Shown here in pieces: positions 43,821-51,760 of a DNA stretch of 64,000 nucleotides. The notes beneath the pieces are model-generated. The model was not told the origin of the DNA. It searched no databases and saw only the letters and a program-made list of their open reading frames with translations. Position numbers and translations under genes: made by a program. The stretch's first letter is position 1, and every line of letters starts with the position of its first letter. The stretch is from Sphingobacterium kitahiroshimense (GTDB lineage Bacteria > Bacteroidota > Bacteroidia > Sphingobacteriales > Sphingobacteriaceae), in contig NZ_JAOQNK010000001.1 in assembly GCF_025961315.1 (NCBI RefSeq), positions 4,588,001-4,652,000 on the forward strand. Reading direction: 5' to 3'.

Positions 43821-44180
43821 AGGAGATAGGTCGTTTAACTCTTCCTCAGTAAATAGCCTATAGTGTACTTTGAAAGTTTTCCCCAAAGAAGACTCTAAAG
43901 AAAATCCCCCCGGGCCAAACCCATCAAGTACATCAAGTGTGAAATGTGAAAATTTCCAATATTCAAATAAATCCCGATCGATCCAAAATTCATAACCTTC
44001 AGCAAGCCCGATCATAGCATCATTCATTCTGGGATAGTATCCCCCTTTTTCAAAACATTGAGGCTGTGTGCCCTCGCAACATCCTCCGGCCTGATAGAAC
44101 ATCAGATCTCCGTGTTGAGCTACTAATTCACGAATTAGTTCTTTGGCTTTTTCAGTAACTGCTAAACGCTCTGTCATCAT
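43803..44180 (-). CDS. DUF779 family protein
   Basis: Small cytoplasmic protein of 125 residues. The family core is FYQAGGCCEGTQPQCFEKG with its Cys pair and third Cys, followed by YEFWIDRDLFEYWKF and VLDGFGPGGFSLES. DUF779 genes are repeatedly found next to aldehyde dehydrogenase genes in diverse bacteria, as here, but their function is unassigned; the conserved cysteines suggest metal binding. It lies 84 bases downstream of the aldehyde dehydrogenase, with a hairpin between them that could reduce its expression. The start could be either of two adjacent ATG codons. Confidence 0.9.
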   Translation of the reverse strand: MMTERLAVTEKAKELIRELVAQHGDLMFYQAGGCCEGTQPQCFEKGGYYPRMNDAMIGLAEGYEFWIDRDLFEYWKFSHFTLDVLDGFGPGGFSLESSLGKTFKVHYRLFTEEELNDLSPIKRME

Positions 44181-44212
44181 ATATTGCTTTTATATCAGTA
44201 TCATAAGAAATT

Positions 44213-44246
44213 AAAAAATGGGATTATATCGATAACCCCATTTTTT
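44213..44246 (-). terminator. Hairpin between the aldehyde dehydrogenase and DUF779
   Basis: AAAAAATGGG at 44213-44222 pairs with CCCATTTTTT at 44237-44246, with partial pairing inside. On the minus strand it ends in six T residues. It may partially terminate transcripts before DUF779. Confidence 0.6.
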
Positions 44247-44264
44247 AATATTGTGTTTTGCTGA

Positions 44265-45767
44265 TTAGAAAAATCCAAGTTTCTCTTTGCTATAAGAAAT
44301 CAGCATATTTTTTGTTTGACGGTAATGGTCGAGCATCATTTTATGATTCTCACGTCCGATACCCGATTGCTTATAACCACCAAAAGGAGCGCCTGCAGGA
44401 TAAGAGTGATATTGGTTGACCCATACACGTCCAGCCTGGATAGCGCGCGGGATTTGGTATAGTTGATGAGCATCTCGTGTCCATACACCAGCTCCCAGCC
44501 CATAAATGGTATCATTAGCAATTTCTAAAGCCTCTTTTTCATCTTTAAATGTAGTTACTGCTAATACCGGGCCGAATATTTCCTCTTGGAAAATACGCAT
44601 TTTGTTATGACCCTTAAATAAAGTTGGTTTGATATAATAACCATCTTCTAAGCCATCACCCAAATGGTTCTCATCGCCACCAGTTAATACTTCTGCCCCC
44701 TCTTCTTTACCCAATTTAATATAGGACATGATTTTATCCTTTTGGATTTTTGAAGCCTGTGCACCCATCATAGTCTCAGGATCCAAAGGATCACCAACTT
44801 TAATTTGATTCACACGGTCTATTACTTTAGCAATAAAGCGTTCGTAAATATCCTCCTGAATCAATAAACGCGATGGACAAGTGCAAATTTCACCTTGATT
44901 TAATGCAAACAGAACAGCTCCCTCAATTGCTTTGTCTAAAAATGCATCGTCGTGGTCCATGACAGAACTGAAGAAAACATTTGGAGATTTACCGCCCAAT
45001 TCCAATGTTACAGGAATGATATTTTCAGTTGCATACTGCATTACCATACGACCTGTTGCGGTAGAACCTGTAAATGCAGCTTTAGAAACTTTAGGGTTTG
45101 TTACTAATGCGCGACCTAATTCACCACCAAAACCATTCACGATGTTAACAACACCAGCAGGAAGTAAATCACCGATTATTTCCATTAAAACAAGAATTGA
45201 TGTTGGGGTACTTTCCGCAGGTTTTAGAACCACACAGTTACCTGCAGCTAATGCAGGAGCTAATTTCCATACAGCCATCAGAATAGGGAAGTTCCAAGGG
45301 ATAATCTGCGCGATCACACCAATAGGTTCATGCACAATAAGAGACACCGTATTTTGATCCAATTCACTTAGTGAACCTTCTTCAGCACGGATAACACTTG
45401 CAAAATAACGGAAGTGATCAATGGCTAAAGGAATATCGGCATTTAATGTTTCGCGAACAGCTTTTCCGTTGTCAACAGTTTCCACTGTGGCAATATATTC
45501 TAAATTTTGTTCGATGCGGTCTGCTATTTTATTTAAAATGATGCTTCTTTCGGTTGCTGAAGTCTTTCCCCAAGTTTCAAATGCTTTCGCGGCAGTATCA
45601 ACAGCTAGTTCTAAATCTTCTTTTGTAGAATGTGCGACTTGTGTAAATACTTTTCCATCTAAGGGAGAAATATTGTCAAAATATTTACCTAATGTAGGTG
45701 GAACAAATTCTCCACCAATGTAATTTCCATAACGTTCTTTAAACGATGGTCTTTGAATTGCTGCCAT
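44265..45767 (-). CDS. NAD(P)-dependent aldehyde dehydrogenase
   Basis: Oxidises an aldehyde, probably acetaldehyde or a similar short-chain compound, to the acid; 500 residues. The signatures are IPWNFPILMAVWKLAPALAAG, the nucleotide-binding FTGSTATGR, the catalytic Glu in VTLELGGKSPNVFF, and the Cys nucleophile in FALNQGEICTCPSRLLI. The C-terminus has PFGGYKQSGIGRENH. The open frame extends to 45809, but the ATG at 45767 (MAAIQRPSF) fits the family start and lies just downstream of a TAAATTTG promoter element. It forms a unit with DUF779 and is divergent from an AraC regulator. Confidence 0.95.
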   Translation of the reverse strand: MAAIQRPSFKERYGNYIGGEFVPPTLGKYFDNISPLDGKVFTQVAHSTKEDLELAVDTAAKAFETWGKTSATERSIILNKIADRIEQNLEYIATVETVDNGKAVRETLNADIPLAIDHFRYFASVIRAEEGSLSELDQNTVSLIVHEPIGVIAQIIPWNFPILMAVWKLAPALAAGNCVVLKPAESTPTSILVLMEIIGDLLPAGVVNIVNGFGGELGRALVTNPKVSKAAFTGSTATGRMVMQYATENIIPVTLELGGKSPNVFFSSVMDHDDAFLDKAIEGAVLFALNQGEICTCPSRLLIQEDIYERFIAKVIDRVNQIKVGDPLDPETMMGAQASKIQKDKIMSYIKLGKEEGAEVLTGGDENHLGDGLEDGYYIKPTLFKGHNKMRIFQEEIFGPVLAVTTFKDEKEALEIANDTIYGLGAGVWTRDAHQLYQIPRAIQAGRVWVNQYHSYPAGAPFGGYKQSGIGRENHKMMLDHYRQTKNMLISYSKEKLGFF

Positions 45768-45806
45768 AATATTTATTTTTATAATGTTATACAAATTGTT
45801 GAATAC

Positions 45807-45814
45807 CAAATTTA
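45807..45814 (-). promoter_or_regulatory. -7 promoter element of the aldehyde dehydrogenase
   Basis: Minus strand TAAATTTG, an exact TAnnTTTG match. No -33 motif is seen; the position is next to the direct repeats at 45835-45867, suggesting activator dependence. Confidence 0.55.
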
Positions 45815-45834
45815 ACGAAAACGATTGTTCTCGT

Positions 45835-45867
45835 ATAGCATTATAGTTTCAAACGATAGCACTATAG
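45835..45867. promoter_or_regulatory. Candidate AraC-type operator (direct repeat, 21-bp period)
   Basis: ATAGCATTATAG (45835-45846) and ATAGCACTATAG (45856-45867) agree at 11 of 12 positions and are 21 bp apart, two helical turns. AraC-family activators bind such direct half-sites. The repeat lies between the divergent aldehyde dehydrogenase and araC-type genes, 20 bp upstream of the dehydrogenase -7 element. Confidence 0.6.
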
Positions 45868-45912
45868 GTGCAACACTGTCAGCAAATATTTCTATTAATC
45901 AAGTTAACACTA

Positions 45913-45943
45913 TTGGATATTTAAGACAATTTGTCTAAGTTTG
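45913..45943 (+). promoter_or_regulatory. Promoter of the AraC-type regulator
   Basis: TTG at 45913-45915, a 20-base spacer, TAAGTTTG at 45936-45943. It lies inside the longer open frame that begins with TTG at 45931, which argues for the start at 45976. Confidence 0.65.
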
Positions 45944-45975
45944 ATTACCAGCCAATTATAATAAAAGATAGGGAT

Positions 45976-46884
45976 ATGATAAATAACAGGCTTGTAAATA
46001 CATTACCATTTTCGTCGCGTCATGAACTTTCTACTTTGGTAGAAAATAGGAGAGCTTTTACGTTAGAAAATTTGGAGCTTAATGTCTTTGAAACATATAA
46101 GGCGTCAGAAAAAGTAGCGTTACAGTTTGATGATCTGGTAATGATCAATATGATTCAGGGTAAAAAAGTGATGCATTTGCAACAGGTGGATTCCTTTGAT
46201 TATTTACCGGGTCAGACCATGGTTTTGCCAGCCTATAGTAAGATGCAGATCGATTTTCCCGAAGCGACTTTTACCGACCCTACGCAATGTACGGCGCTGA
46301 CCATAAGTAAAAGTAAGATAGACGGTGTGATCAGCCGTTTAAATGAGTGCTATCCCAAAGAACAACATTTAGCAGATTGGAAATTAGATATGAATTTATT
46401 CCATCTCTATAATACACCCGAATTGACAGATTTAATTAATAAATTATTTCAGACCATTACGGGAGATAATGTGTTGAAAGATGCATTAGCAGATTTAGCA
46501 TTTAATGAATTAGTTATTCGTCTTCTACAGACGCAGTCACTATTATCACTTGATATTGCCAAGACAAAAACAAACACGGTATTACAGCATATTCGGAACT
46601 ATATACATGCCAACCTTTCAGAATCCATTACTGTGGAAATTTTGGAAAAGCAGGCAAATATGAGTAAATCAAGTCTATTTCGCCTTTTTAAGAATGAGTT
46701 GGGAATAACGCCTATCGAATATATCATACGAACGCGTATGCAACAGGCAAAGAGCTTATTACGGAAAACAAGAAGTGTTAAAGAGACGTGCTTTAGTTTG
46801 GGATTTAATGATGTAAACTACTTCGTCCGTCTCTTTAAAAGCAGGGTGGGAGTGACACCCGGTGCTTATATAATAGGAGAATAA
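45976..46884 (+). CDS. AraC-family transcriptional regulator
   Basis: A 302-residue DNA-binding regulator. The N-terminal part (about 1-190) has the AraC_N-like sensory region (ALQFDDLVMINMIQGKKVMHLQQ and DYLPGQTMVLPAYSKM). The C-terminal part (about 205-302) is a double helix-turn-helix (ITVEILEKQANMSKSSLFRLF and VKETCFSLGFNDVNYFVRLFK). It is divergent from the aldehyde dehydrogenase-DUF779 operon with the 21-bp direct repeat between them, so it is the likely activator of that operon. The ATG at 45976 is preferred to the in-frame TTG at 45931 because a consensus promoter covers the latter. Confidence 0.9.
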   Translation: MINNRLVNTLPFSSRHELSTLVENRRAFTLENLELNVFETYKASEKVALQFDDLVMINMIQGKKVMHLQQVDSFDYLPGQTMVLPAYSKMQIDFPEATFTDPTQCTALTISKSKIDGVISRLNECYPKEQHLADWKLDMNLFHLYNTPELTDLINKLFQTITGDNVLKDALADLAFNELVIRLLQTQSLLSLDIAKTKTNTVLQHIRNYIHANLSESITVEILEKQANMSKSSLFRLFKNELGITPIEYIIRTRMQQAKSLLRKTRSVKETCFSLGFNDVNYFVRLFKSRVGVTPGAYIIGE

Positions 46885-46888
46885 AATT

Positions 46889-47344
46889 TTATTTTTTCAT
46901 CATCCTATCAAGCTCTCTTTTGCCTTCTCTTTCCTTGATTGTATCACGCTTGTCAAAGTCTTTTTTACCTTGTGCTAAGGCAATTTCGACTTTTGCAAAT
47001 CCTCTGGCACTGATGAAAATACGTAAAGGAACGATTGTAAAGCCTTTCTCTTCACCTTTCACGCGTAATTTTTTTAATTCTTTTTTTGTTAAAAGCAACT
47101 GGCGATCTCGTTTTGCTTCATGATTGTAAAAAGATCCATGCGAATACTCGGCAATATGCATGTTCCGCAAATAAAGTCCATCATGGAAAAAGTTGCAGAA
47201 ACTGTCGTTGATATTTGCTTTCCCTTCCCTAATTGATTTAATTTCAGTGCCTAGTAAACGTATTCCTGCAACATACCTGTCCAGAAGGTTGTATTCAAAT
47301 GAAGCTCTTTTATTTTTTATATTGATATCTGATGATATTGCCAT
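46889..47344 (-). CDS. smpB: SsrA-binding protein SmpB
   Basis: Brings tmRNA to stalled ribosomes for trans-translation; 151 residues. The family pattern is visible: IKNKRASFEYNLLDRYVAGIRLLGTEIKSIREGKANI at the N-terminus, DGLYLRNMHIAEY, and RDRQLLLTKKELKKL. The Lys/Arg-rich C-terminal tail (KREGKRELDRMMKK-like) is the part that enters the mRNA channel. It converges with the AraC gene with only 4 bases between the stop codons and no hairpin. No ssrA gene is seen in the window. Confidence 0.96.
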   Translation of the reverse strand: MAISSDINIKNKRASFEYNLLDRYVAGIRLLGTEIKSIREGKANINDSFCNFFHDGLYLRNMHIAEYSHGSFYNHEAKRDRQLLLTKKELKKLRVKGEEKGFTIVPLRIFISARGFAKVEIALAQGKKDFDKRDTIKEREGKRELDRMMKK

Positions 47345-47563
47345 AATTTCTTAATATATTTATTCCTATTCCATTTCCAATACAAACCAGATTAAGTTTG
47401 TTAAATGTAATCACATAGGAAAGCAAATATAAATATTATAATGGTGTTTTTTTAGCATTGTTATTTTTGGATTTTAATTTAAGTGTTAAATTAAAATTAT
47501 TTTTACGATATTTATATGTGAAAAATATGACTAACATTAAGTGAAAGTCAGCTTTTGTTTTCG

Positions 47564-47571
47564 TATGTTTG
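47564..47571 (+). promoter_or_regulatory. Candidate -7 element of the sphingolipid operon
   Basis: TATGTTTG followed by C, an exact TAnnTTTG match. No good -33 element is seen. If used, the leader before spt would be about 155 bases. Confidence 0.4.
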
Positions 47572-47585
47572 CATCGTTTTTGATT

Positions 47586-47610
47586 TAATACTGTTTTTCG
47601 TGCAGTATTA
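47586..47610. repeat. 8-bp inverted repeat in the spt leader
   Basis: TAATACTG and CAGTATTA are separated by 9 bases. It lies 15 bases after the candidate -7 element, where a repressor operator or a leader hairpin would be plausible. Confidence 0.5.
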
Positions 47611-47733
47611 TGAAGTCATTTTGTGTTAATCTATTTGGAAGTAGGAATTGAAAGTGTTGATGATGAAGCTATTATTTTGGTAATCATTACAATCAAAAAC
47701 AATTATAAAATTTAAGAAATACCTTTTAATCGC

Positions 47734-48933
47734 ATGAGTAAAGGAAAATTAGGCGAGAGAATATCGCAATTTAAAATCGTTAATGAATTAAAAGCTAAGG
47801 GCTTATACGCTTATTTTAGACCGATTCAGTCGAGACAGGATACCGAAGTGAAAATTGATGGCAAGCGTGTTTTGATGTTTGGTTCTAATTCTTATTTAGG
47901 GTTAACGACGGATGAACGTATTATCAAAGCTTCTCAAGACGCATTAGCAAAATATGGAACCGGTTGTGCTGGATCTCGTTTTTTAAATGGTACTTTAGAT
48001 ATTCATGTGGAGCTTGAAGAGAAATTGTCGGCTTATGTGGGGAAAGAGTCTACTATTTTATTCAGTACAGGTTTTCAATCAAACTTGGGCCCATTATCAT
48101 GTCTTACTGGTCGCAATGATTATATCTTATTGGATGAACGTGATCATGCTTCTATCATTGATGGAAGTAGATTATCTTTTTCTAAAGTAATCAAGTATGC
48201 ACACAATGATATGAATGATCTGCGTGCAAAAATTGCTAGATTACCAGAAGAAAGTGGTAAATTGATTGCAACGGATGGTATCTTCAGTATGGAGGGAGAT
48301 ATTGTTAATTTGCCTGAATTGATAAAGATTGCAGATGAATTTGATGCAACTGTTATGGTTGATGATGCACATAGTTTAGGTGTAATCGGAGAAAAAGGTG
48401 CAGGTACTGCCTCTCACTTTGGATTAACTGACAGTGCCGACTTAATTATGGGTACTTTCAGTAAATCATTTGCCTCTCTAGGTGGCTTTGTATCAGGCGA
48501 TGCTGATGTTATCGATTACTTGAAACACTCTGCGCGTTCAGTTATGTTCAGTGCAAGTATGACACCAGCTTCTGTCGCTTCGACATTGAAAGCTTTGGAG
48601 ATTATACAAACCGAACCTCAGCATATTGAGAAATTATGGTCAAATACAAATTATGCTAAAAAATTACTTTTAGAAAGTGGATTTGATTTAGGTGCTACAG
48701 AAAGCCCTATATTACCGATCTTTATTAGAAATAACGAGAAAACATTCTGGGTAACCAAAATGCTTCAAGACGATGGGGTTTTTGTTAATCCAGTAGTTTC
48801 ACCTGCTGTTCCTGCAGAAGAATCATTGATTCGTTTCTCTTTAATGGCAACACATAGCTTTGATCAAATTGATGAAGCTATTGAGAAGATGGTAAAAGTC
48901 TTCAAATTAGCAGATGTTGAATCTTTAATCTAA
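47734..48933 (+). CDS. spt: Serine palmitoyltransferase
   Basis: PLP enzyme of the alpha-oxoamine synthase family that condenses serine with a fatty acyl-CoA, giving 3-ketosphinganine, the first step of sphingolipid synthesis. The 399 residues show the PLP lysine Lys244 in GTFSKSFASLGG, the stacking histidine His138 in LLDERDHAS, VMVDDAHSLGV and the C-terminal PAVPAEESLIRFS. The whole sequence is very close to the Sphingobacterium multivorum enzyme as I recall it, including MSKGKLGE at the start and the same residue numbers. It is the first gene of a five-gene operon that includes a GNAT acyltransferase and an NAD-dependent reductase, the remaining steps to ceramide. Confidence 0.96.
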   Translation: MSKGKLGERISQFKIVNELKAKGLYAYFRPIQSRQDTEVKIDGKRVLMFGSNSYLGLTTDERIIKASQDALAKYGTGCAGSRFLNGTLDIHVELEEKLSAYVGKESTILFSTGFQSNLGPLSCLTGRNDYILLDERDHASIIDGSRLSFSKVIKYAHNDMNDLRAKIARLPEESGKLIATDGIFSMEGDIVNLPELIKIADEFDATVMVDDAHSLGVIGEKGAGTASHFGLTDSADLIMGTFSKSFASLGGFVSGDADVIDYLKHSARSVMFSASMTPASVASTLKALEIIQTEPQHIEKLWSNTNYAKKLLLESGFDLGATESPILPIFIRNNEKTFWVTKMLQDDGVFVNPVVSPAVPAEESLIRFSLMATHSFDQIDEAIEKMVKVFKLADVESLI

Positions 48934-48942
48934 GTGTCTATT

Positions 48943-50067
48943 ATGATACAGGTTATTCCCGTTGAAACAAAGAAACACAAACGGTTATATATAGATTTTC
49001 CGCATAGTTTATATGCGGAAAATCCTTATTATGTACCAGAGCTATATCTTGCTCAGTATGATTTGCTTACTCCTGGTAAGCATCCTTTCTACAAACATTC
49101 CTCCACACAATTATTTTTAGCATACAAAGATCAAAAACTGGTCGGTCGTATCGCCGCAATTTGGAATGTTAATCATAATGCATTCAATCAAGTGCAGGAA
49201 GGGCAATGGGGATTTTTTGATTGTATTAACGATCAAGAGGTTGCAAATGCTTTGTTTCAAGCAGCAAAGGATTGGGTGAAAGCTAAAGGTGGAACTAATA
49301 TTGTTGGTCCAATTAATTTAACGACTAATGATACTTGTGGTTTATTGATCGAAGGATTTGATAGCCCACCTGTAGCGATGATGCCTTATAATTTTCCTTA
49401 TTATCCAGAATTAGTTACTCAAGCAGGTTTTCAAAAAAAAGTTGATTTGCGTGCCTACCTAGTGATGGAAAATAAAGCAAGTAAACGATCTGTGCTGTTG
49501 TTGGAGAAACTGGAAGAACGATTAAACCGTTCGGGAATTAAGATTCGTCAAATGAACTTGAAGGATTTTAAAAATGAAACCGAGCGAATTAGGGAGATTT
49601 ATAATAAAGCTTGGGATAAAAACTTAGGTTTTGTGCCTTTTACGGAAGATGAATTTAACTACGCTGCAAAGGAAATGAAAATGATCGTTGATCCTCGATA
49701 TGCTTTATTGGCTGAAAAGGATGGGAAGGTCATTGGATTCGCTTTAGGAATTCCGGATATCAATCAGATTCTAATTAAAATCAAACGTGGTAGACTATTG
49801 CCGACTGGGATTTTTAAATTGCTCTTTGGATTGAAAAAGGTAAACCTAATTCGAGTTTTGATGCTTGGCGTATTGGATGAGTATCGTAAATTAGGAATAG
49901 AAGCCTGCCTTTATGGTAGGATAATTAAAAACTCTGGCGATGGCTTTACCGTCAAAGGAGCAGAATGCTCGTGGATGCTTGATACTAATTATATGATGAA
50001 TCACGCCATCGAGCAAATCAATGGAGAATTATACAAACGCTATCGTTTGTATGAGCAAGCGCTATGA
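48943..50067 (+). CDS. GNAT-like N-acyltransferase, candidate bacterial ceramide synthase
   Basis: A protein of 374 residues with two GNAT-like halves. The N-terminal part has IDFPHSLYAENPYYVPELYL and NIVGPINLTTNDTCGLLIEG. The C-terminal part has ALLAEKDGKVIGFALGIPDI and a basic amphipathic segment IKIKRGRLLP that could contact the membrane. It directly follows spt and overlaps the next gene by 4 bases (ATGA). In Caulobacter the bacterial ceramide synthase (bCerS) is an acyltransferase of the GNAT type and acts together with Spt and CerR, so N-acylation of the sphingoid base is the likely reaction. The ATG at 48943 is favoured; a GTG at 48934 directly after the spt stop is possible. Confidence 0.75.
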   Translation: MIQVIPVETKKHKRLYIDFPHSLYAENPYYVPELYLAQYDLLTPGKHPFYKHSSTQLFLAYKDQKLVGRIAAIWNVNHNAFNQVQEGQWGFFDCINDQEVANALFQAAKDWVKAKGGTNIVGPINLTTNDTCGLLIEGFDSPPVAMMPYNFPYYPELVTQAGFQKKVDLRAYLVMENKASKRSVLLLEKLEERLNRSGIKIRQMNLKDFKNETERIREIYNKAWDKNLGFVPFTEDEFNYAAKEMKMIVDPRYALLAEKDGKVIGFALGIPDINQILIKIKRGRLLPTGIFKLLFGLKKVNLIRVLMLGVLDEYRKLGIEACLYGRIIKNSGDGFTVKGAECSWMLDTNYMMNHAIEQINGELYKRYRLYEQAL

Positions 50068-51056
50068 GAAAAAAAATCCTAATCACAGGCGCAAGTGGTT
50101 TTGTCGGTTATCATCTCGTTCAAGCTGCCCGTGAGGCAGGTTTGGAGGTGCATGCAGCTGTTCGGAAAACCAGTGATGTCAGTGAAATAAAGTCTTTTGT
50201 TGATCAATTTGTTTATCCTGATTTTAAAGATAAGGATTCATTATTGAAACTGCTGGAGCAAGAGCAATATGCCTATATTGTTCATGGAGCAGCTATGACT
50301 AGAGCGAAGAATGAGCAGGATCTTGTTGATGTTAATGTCGGTTATACTGAAGTTTTAGCGGATGCGGTATTTCAGGCTAATATTCCTCTTGAACGTTTTG
50401 TTTTTATCAGTAGTTTGGCAGCTATTGGCCCGGTGGCCTATGATGCACCAGCTATCAATGAACAAAATGAGTATCATCCTGTGACTGCTTATGGTCGAAG
50501 TAAGGTGTTAGCAGAACGCATGCTTGAAAAATATGTAGCTAATAAGCTTTCGATTATTCGCCCCACCGCGGTGTATGGTCCCAAAGAGAAAGATCTTTTT
50601 GTTTTATTTAAAACATTAAATGCTGGATTTGATGCCTATATCGGGAAATCGCCACAAAAATTAACGTTTGTCTTTGTGAAAGATCTGACAGATGCTATTT
50701 TAAATGCTTGTTTTCTCGATAATGGAAATAAAAAATCTTACAATATTACAGACGGTCAAGTTTATGGTCGTTATGAAATGGCGACAATTTTCAAGAAATA
50801 CACTTCAAAATCATTATATAGATTTCATCTTCCATTTAGTCTTGTGAAAGGTGTTGCTCAGGTTATGGAGCGGGCTTATAAAAATTCCAGCACCATACCG
50901 GTATTGTATCCGGAAAGATTAAATGAATTGACAGCAGCCAGTTGGGCATGTGACATCAGTTCGTCAAAAGAAAATATTCAATATAGACCGCGTTATGATT
51001 TGGATGCTGGACTGAAGGTTACAATTCAGTGGTACCGTGATCATAATTGGTTATAA
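50064..51056 (+). CDS. NAD(P)-dependent epimerase/reductase, candidate ceramide reductase
   Basis: Extended short-chain dehydrogenase of 330 residues. The cofactor motif GASGFVGYHLV is at the N-terminus. FVFISSLAAIG and the catalytic Y-x-x-x-K in TAYGRSKVLAE follow, then IIRPTAVYGPKEKD. In the bacterial sphingolipid pathway CerR is an enzyme of this family that reduces the 3-keto group. Its position third after spt and the GNAT enzyme, with a 4-base overlap, makes that role likely. A generic nucleotide-sugar epimerase is the alternative, but no sugar genes are nearby. Confidence 0.78.
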   Translation: MRKKILITGASGFVGYHLVQAAREAGLEVHAAVRKTSDVSEIKSFVDQFVYPDFKDKDSLLKLLEQEQYAYIVHGAAMTRAKNEQDLVDVNVGYTEVLADAVFQANIPLERFVFISSLAAIGPVAYDAPAINEQNEYHPVTAYGRSKVLAERMLEKYVANKLSIIRPTAVYGPKEKDLFVLFKTLNAGFDAYIGKSPQKLTFVFVKDLTDAILNACFLDNGNKKSYNITDGQVYGRYEMATIFKKYTSKSLYRFHLPFSLVKGVAQVMERAYKNSSTIPVLYPERLNELTAASWACDISSSKENIQYRPRYDLDAGLKVTIQWYRDHNWL

Positions 51057-51067
51057 TAAAAAGAGAG

Positions 51068-51757
51068 ATGAGTGGTCAAAAAATAAATAAAAAACTTTTT
51101 CAAGATAGAAAAAGAACAAATATATTGAGTAATCCGGAACAGAAATTTATTTCATATTTAGTTCCACGTATTCCAAATTGGATTTCGTCCGATGGTTTGA
51201 CAGCGATCGGTCTATTTGGATCCGTCATGATTATGGCAAGTTTTATCTTGGCCCAATATTGTGACATTAATTATCTACTGCTAGGTATTCTAGGCTTTTT
51301 TATTCAATGGTTCGGGGACTCTCTTGATGGCCGTATTGCTTTTTATAGAAATAAATCGCGTAAATGGTATGGATTTTCACTGGATATTGTAATGGATTGG
51401 ATCAGTACGGTACTGATTGGTCTGGGGTATGTATTTTATGCAAAAGGTAATTTTGAATTAACAGGTTTTGTATTGGTAGCTTTGTATGGCTGGGCCATGA
51501 TTCTTTCTTTGTTGCGTTATAAGGTAACAGATAAGTATACAATAGATGCTGGAATTGTTGGGCCTACAGAAATCAGGGTCATTATATGTCTTGTTTTACT
51601 TATAGAAGTGTTTTTTGTAGGTGCAATTCATTACTTAGTGATGGGTATCTGTGCTATTCTTTTTGTTATCAATTCTATTGATACTAAAAAGTTATTAGAT
51701 TTAGGCGATATCAGAGATGCTGAAGAGAAGAAAACTAAAGAGTCAGAAAATTTATAA
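51068..51757 (+). CDS. CDP-alcohol phosphotransferase-family membrane protein
   Basis: A membrane enzyme of 229 residues with about six helices. The CDP-alcohol phosphotransferase signature is recognisable near residues 84-110: Asp84, Asp87-Gly88, Ala91, Gly102, Asp106 and Asp110 fit DxxDGxxA...GxxxDxxxD. The Arg normally following the Ala is a Phe (Phe92), with an Arg two residues later. Enzymes of this family transfer a phospho-alcohol from CDP-alcohol to a hydroxyl acceptor. Its place in a ceramide operon suggests that it adds a phospho head group (such as ethanolamine or inositol) to ceramide, or makes the donor lipid. The start at 51068 is chosen over a TTG at 51047, which overlaps the previous gene. 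Confidence 0.8.
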   Translation: MSGQKINKKLFQDRKRTNILSNPEQKFISYLVPRIPNWISSDGLTAIGLFGSVMIMASFILAQYCDINYLLLGILGFFIQWFGDSLDGRIAFYRNKSRKWYGFSLDIVMDWISTVLIGLGYVFYAKGNFELTGFVLVALYGWAMILSLLRYKVTDKYTIDAGIVGPTEIRVIICLVLLIEVFFVGAIHYLVMGICAILFVINSIDTKKLLDLGDIRDAEEKKTKESENL

Positions 51758-51760
51758 GAT

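Larger units (their letters stand above)
47345..47733. other. Divergent intergenic region smpB/sphingolipid operon
   Basis: AT-rich region of 389 bases without a gene. It holds a TATATTTG -7 element for smpB on the minus strand at 47424-47431, a TATGTTTG element on the plus strand at 47564-47571 about 160 bases before spt, and an 8-bp inverted repeat (47586-47593 with 47603-47610) just downstream of the latter. The long leader and inverted repeat could carry control of the sphingolipid operon. Confidence 0.5.

Noticed and set aside
45931..45975. A TTG start for the AraC regulator that would add 15 residues
   Set aside because: A consensus promoter -7 element lies at 45936-45943 inside that extension.
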